Shown here: positions 59,652-64,000 of the stretch, piece by piece
How positions within the stretch are numbered: position 1 is the stretch's first letter
How the letters are laid out: each line of letters begins with the position of its first letter
Source of the DNA: Hyalella azteca
Taxonomy: Eukaryota > Arthropoda > Malacostraca > Amphipoda > Hyalellidae
Assembly: GCF_000764305.2 (NCBI RefSeq)
Contig: NW_025936310.1
Coordinates: forward strand, 23,530 to 87,529
Direction of reading: 5' to 3'
DNA length: 64,000 bases
Translations under genes and position numbers: made by a program
The notes under the pieces: generated by a model
Databases searched by the model: none
Seen by the model: only the letters and a program-made list of their open reading frames with translations
What the model was told of the DNA's origin: nothing

Positions 59652-59858
59652 TGATGAGCATTTTCGTAAAGGTTTCAATTGCTTTTTTCACAGTTTCTTT
59701 ATGGAAGCGCAACAAGAATCCTTTTGAATGTTTGGCAACCAGCAACCCGATCGCCTGAGCCGAAGCAAAGAACTTGATAAAGCTACGATAATGAGCTCTG
59801 ATAATTGGTTCCGCATATTTATTTCCAGATGCAATGGACCAGATCAGAAAAGTGAACA
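59652..59858 (-). repeat. Direct repeat R, copy 2
   Basis: About 207 bp, over 90% like copy 1 without its insertion. The same minus-strand frame is open: WSIASGNKYAEPIIRAHYRS and FIKFFASAQAIGLLVAKHSK. Differences between copies are few and keep the frame open, so the unit may be a duplicated exon fragment or part of an unidentified transposon. Confidence 0.7.
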
Positions 59859-61901
59859 TAAACTCATAATACGTAATTGTGAATAATGATTAAATAACTT
59901 AATTTGAATTGCTATCCGAAATGCACTAAAAGTTCAATGTAACCGGATTTTTTCTCGCCCGAATCGGTTGAAGTTTCTTCTGTATTGATATTACTTCATA
60001 ATTAAAAAGGAGAAAACCCCCATGTTCGGCTTTACTAATTTTGAAGGAGAAGAACTTAATCATTTGATACTATGTCTGAATATAAAACTATGCTTAATTT
60101 TGTCCCTGGTGCTTAACAAATCTATCCTTTACTTTCCATGTGATAGTGGACCTCAAAATGTTAATTAATATATTATACTGTAAATTCGCAGTGAATCAAT
60201 AAAAAACCTAATCGCAGTGAATCAGCAATAAAAACCTAATTAACATTGTGGTAGATTCCTTCCCATCTATAATAAACCTGTACTAAAATCTAAATATTCT
60301 ATTTCAGTGTTGATAAATGAAATTATTTTCCGCATCTACAAGAAATACGAGAGTAGAATTGCATTACCGTCCTTCATGGACTAGAAGAAGCCAAATGAAG
60401 CATAGCTGCAATTCGGCGTCATGTTTGCTTTCTAATCAGAATTCATGGCGCGAAAAATGAACATCGATGCAACTGATGAGCCAGGAAATGACCTGTCGAT
60501 CTTGTTAAGGCATCATCCCAATGATTTAGTCGCCATTGCGACTGTAATGACGACCGAATAAACAGGGAACACAGCAAGCCTGCCTGCTGCTGTGTCGTCT
60601 GCTTTGCGAACATCGTTCAGCAAGCAAGATTTATCTAAATATAGCCGTGGACTTAAATAATTATTTAATTTATATCGCAATGTGTGACACGATTACGCAT
60701 AATTAAATGAATAAATCAAATCCTGACCAATATGGTACCATGAAGGCGATATAGATACCATGTTAGATAGAATTCTCAGCGAGAACAATTAGAAGGAAAA
60801 AAGTGAAACCGTAAAAAGCATGTCCACTGTCCACTAGTGCCTAAATTGACGATTAAGGGAAAGTATAAAGGTAGAAAGTTTTAACCGGAATATAAGGTTA
60901 GCCGTAAAAGGCAGTAAAGTACGGAAGCTCCACGGAGCCAAGAACCCAACACCTGTGCAACGCCTCGCGTAATCAGAATAGTAAAACAATTAAATTAAAT
61001 TAGTGGACACATGAGCGCAAACATTCAATTAAGGAACAAACAAAAGGAAAACACATTTGCATTAACTTAAACTAAGGCAATTAGAAGCAAGGTTCATCGC
61101 ATTCAGTAGAAGGGTAAATTGGGTTAAATCTGCACACTGAGAAGGGTAAAACAATATACTATCTTGATTATTCAAACGATTAATTATCTCACCGATTAAA
61201 ATGAAACTGCAGTCCTGCGCAAATAATTAAACGGCTTCTGAATTTTAACGCTAGATCATCCTTTACATTCAATAATTCTCAAAATGAACTCAGTCAGAAA
61301 TGTATTTGATATGACACTGTTATTGTTATTCACAAAAAAAAAACACAAGGTGAATGAGGGTTTTAATAAGGTTTCATATAAACTGCAAAATTAGGCACAA
61401 AAATACTTAGGCTAAACCTAATGAATAGGACAGAAATACACGAGCTAACCATGAAATTACACACTTGCTTGGTTTGCAGTTTTTTTGGCATCCTGCGGTG
61501 AGACAGGCTTAATGCCCGTAGGTACAGTTTGATATTTAAAAAAGACCAATTTCTTCAGCTCAAAAAGGAAAATCGATCGATGTTTGAAATAATGTTTTTT
61601 TAACTTTAGTATGAATAATATATTTTCGTAACTTAATGTCATGTAATTTGCTACCATATGGTTGAATAAGTCAATAGTCGAAAAAATGCGCACATCCAGA
61701 GTACTTGAAACGGCATGAACTGATTTTATGTTCGGGATTGAACTCTCCTAATCTGAGCTGTACGCAGCGGGGGGAGGTACATTAATCCTATTAATAAACT
61801 TGCATAACTTAAAGTTAAACTCCTATTTTTGACTCGTTGGTTCGTGACTCATGAGCTTTAAAACATTCACGAGGAAAAACACGATGAAAAAAAAATTAGA
61901 T
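59859..61901. other. AT-rich intergenic stretch
   Basis: No gene or recognised transposon. A short AATCGCAGTGAATCA-type duplication lies near 60185-60235. Confidence 0.4.
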
Positions 61902-62027
61902 CAGTATTCACTGCAGTGAGTGACAGAGAGCGCATTTTCTCGATCGTTCGCCCGTGAAGTGAAGACACGGACGGACGGACATGACGAGAACAATAGCGCC
62001 TTTTTCCCATAAATGAGAAAATGCGCT
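61902..62027 (-). mobile_element. Foldback repeat family F, copy 4 (inverted)
   Basis: Opposite orientation: ATTCACTGCAGTGAGTGACA, GAGAGCGCATTTTCTCGATC, an ACGGACGGACGGACATGACG centre and GAGAAAATGCGC at the right end. Confidence 0.75.
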
Positions 62028-62310
62028 TCTTCAGCTGTAAGTTTGATCAAGCACACAATATTGGAGTATTAATTTTAAATATTCTTCACACTTTAAATGC
62101 TTTCCTACTTCCCAATGTTATCATTTTATTTCCAATTTTCCACGCATATTACCTCTAACGATAAGCACATTCTTTACTGCTTCTCGCCTGATTTCTCTTT
62201 TCGTTTCGTGTCTGCATGTGCAAATTTTAGCAAAAGTCATCCAAAATTTTTTCAATAATTCTGCTCGTTCATTTTTATTTCCCACAAAGCACTTCAAGTC
62301 GAATTTTCAT

Positions 62311-62466
62311 ATTTTTAGCGTATTTTCTCATTTATGAAAACAAGTGCTATTGTGCTCGTAATATCCGTCCATCCGTTTTTTTGTCTGTCCGTCCGTGACT
62401 TCACATTTTTGTCGACGGGAAAATGCGCTCTCTGTCAGTCACTGCAGTGAGTACTGAGTTATATTT
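62311..62466 (+). mobile_element. Foldback repeat family F, copy 5
   Basis: TTTTTAGCGTATTTTCTCAT start, CTGTCCGTCCGTGAC centre, GGGAAAATGCGCTCTCTGTC and CACTGCAGTGAGTACTGAG end. It lies 285 bp from inverted copy 4, so the two could pair as a larger hairpin. Confidence 0.75.
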
Positions 62467-64000
62467 TTTCATCTCACTAACGCTCTTATAGTTAGTCCCG
62501 TGAATTACCGTGAGCCTCGAATCCTTGAACTTGAACTGTCTGGCTTCTCGTGTACATCCGCCCGATCAAAGGCCTTCGGTATATGCTTGGCTTGCAGATC
62601 ACCACGGCAAGGCCGACATTCGTGAGCAATGCCTTCGGGAATCTGATATTCCAGACCAGGCTCTGCATGCCAATACGACTCGCATCCGAGTTCCCGGAGT
62701 TGCCATCTTTGATGTCGGCCGCAGACATCCTTCCTTCTTTATTTGGGTGGCTTCCGTCAAGCGTCGAATGCATCCAAACTTTCGGATGTATAAAAATTTA
62801 TGTGGAATTATAAAAACTCAATTATTTTATCTCGTTTTTATGGCTGTTCTTACTTTTGTTGACAGTTGGAAAAGTTTAAACTTACTATTTATGCAATCGA
62901 AATGTTCACTATAAGAATTCATGAAAGAGAAATGGTATTATTTTACGGAAATTTAAGTTCTGCATCCCGAGGTTAGGCACAAATCTGTCAAGTGACTTTC
63001 TAAAAATGACTCTGTATTAAGTAAGATATTAAAGTGAAAATAATATTTAAAAATCTACAAAACAATCATATTCACACTTATACGTGCAAAAAACTGAAAA
63101 TGTTACTTTCTCATTCCTGAAAAATGAAGCAAGCAACAAGAGAGCCATGCAACTCTACCGAGAGTCATTACAAACACATTACGAAGGCTTACAATGCATC
63201 AGGCGTACGTTCGGTGATATAAAGACGCTCATAGCAGCCATATTGGATCTCATGGCAGCCAAATTTGGGATCTTTTGTTGCAATTTCCCGTTGTTACATC
63301 GTACTCTGGATAGTTTCTTGCTTTTAAAGCATCGTTTGTTTTTAAGATTCATAGGCCGAGTCGTGAGATGCAGACACTGAGCACAGAGATCTCGCTTCAA
63401 GAAGTGTGCAGGAGAAGAAAAAATTACTACTATACAGAAAAAAGGTTAATTTAAATTTAATGGTATTGGAAATTTACCAAGAAATTTGAAAAGAAAGAAA
63501 ATACCAGGAAATATCGTTTTTATTTGTAGGTTATTTATACTGATTCTTTTTTTACATATGCTGAACTGTCACTCGTGAAATTTGATCAACATCTTTCACG
63601 TTCCAAATTTAACAAATTTCTGGGTTTGTGGAAATTTTCAAGTTAAATTATAAAAGTTGTTTATATTAATTCTATTTTAGAAACGGCTGAACTCGTGAAA
63701 CGGCTAAATTGACACTTTCTGCCGCCTTTAAGTGGATAAATTTCAATATTTAGTGGAATTTGGAATGAAACTTATGAAATTTGAGAAATATTTTTGCCGT
63801 TTCAAAATGGATAAATTTCCAGGTTTGGAAATATTTTCATGTCAAATTAAAAAAAAATTATTTGAACAGCAGTTGAATATGAAACTATTGCTGAATCGTA
63901 AATGTTATTACCGAAAATACAATTTTACATTAGCCGTTTACAATATTAACGAAATTGCAATTGTGAATCGATTGTACTGGCTCCTATTTAAATTGGAGGA
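62467..64000. other. AT-rich end of window
   Basis: A GC-richer patch (62510-62780) has three overlapping open frames, none of which I recognise. A second patch (63080-63400) is open on both strands without a known motif. After 63440 there is only A/T-rich sequence with loosely repeated ATAAATTTC-type words. Confidence 0.35.

Noticed and set aside
62492..62914. Overlapping frames of 87-134 codons on both strands
   Set aside because: No recognisable motif and no splice structure; three competing frames make chance likely.

Overview
This window is AT-rich eukaryotic nuclear DNA, almost certainly from an arthropod. The evidence is spliced coding exons with GT-AG borders, a CR1-like LINE, a Penelope-like element (PLE), a Ty3-type LTR element, foldback MITEs and many minisatellites. 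There are no operons and no long bacterial-type ORFs. The species cannot be fixed from the sequence. A 377-base run of N (29611-29987) is an assembly gap. Exon models come from splice signals, reading phase and protein resemblance; there is no transcript evidence.

Layout. (1) 1-12.7 kb: mostly unrecognised AT-rich DNA with an A-rich array at 5.1 kb, a 16-bp minisatellite at 5.8-6.1 kb and one unassigned ORF near 0.5-0.9 kb. (2) 12.7-22.5 kb, minus strand: exons of a small secreted Thr/Val-rich protein of an uncharacterised arthropod family. Its introns are packed with transposons: an inverted pair of PLE 3' ends holding a nested solo LTR, and a CR1-like LINE itself split by a foldback MITE. 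(3) 23.3-27.0 kb: a decayed Ty3-type element on the minus strand with 5' LTR, gag, a protease relic, the RT end and RNase H. (4) 28.9-30.9 kb: a 30-bp minisatellite, the gap, a 55-bp satellite and a purine-rich tract. (5) 32.7-42.9 kb, minus strand: the 5' half of an annexin gene. Exons for a Pro/Tyr/Gly-rich N-terminal region and most of annexin repeat 1 join in phase, and up to four alternative first exons are visible. The rest of the annexin core was not found. (6) 43-51 kb: minisatellites and AT-rich DNA. (7) 51.1-53.4 kb, plus strand: the last two exons of a single-pass membrane protein with a long proline-rich cytoplasmic tail carrying SH3-type and Tyr-x-Asn motifs. Its candidate 3' UTR ends near 55.1 kb. 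(8) 55-64 kb: several copies of a foldback repeat, a divergent direct repeat with an inserted perfect hairpin, and no gene I recognise.

The most interesting observations are two transposon insertions that abut splice sites. The 3' end of the CR1-like LINE lies about 10 bases before a splice acceptor (15.86 kb). A PLE tail pair ends at the splice donor of the annexin repeat exon (37.18 kb) and supplies part of it. Next come the annexin's interchangeable first exons, a hammerhead-like core in the PLE tails with an apparently compensatory stem change, and the clustered Tyr-x-Asn motifs of the membrane protein tail.
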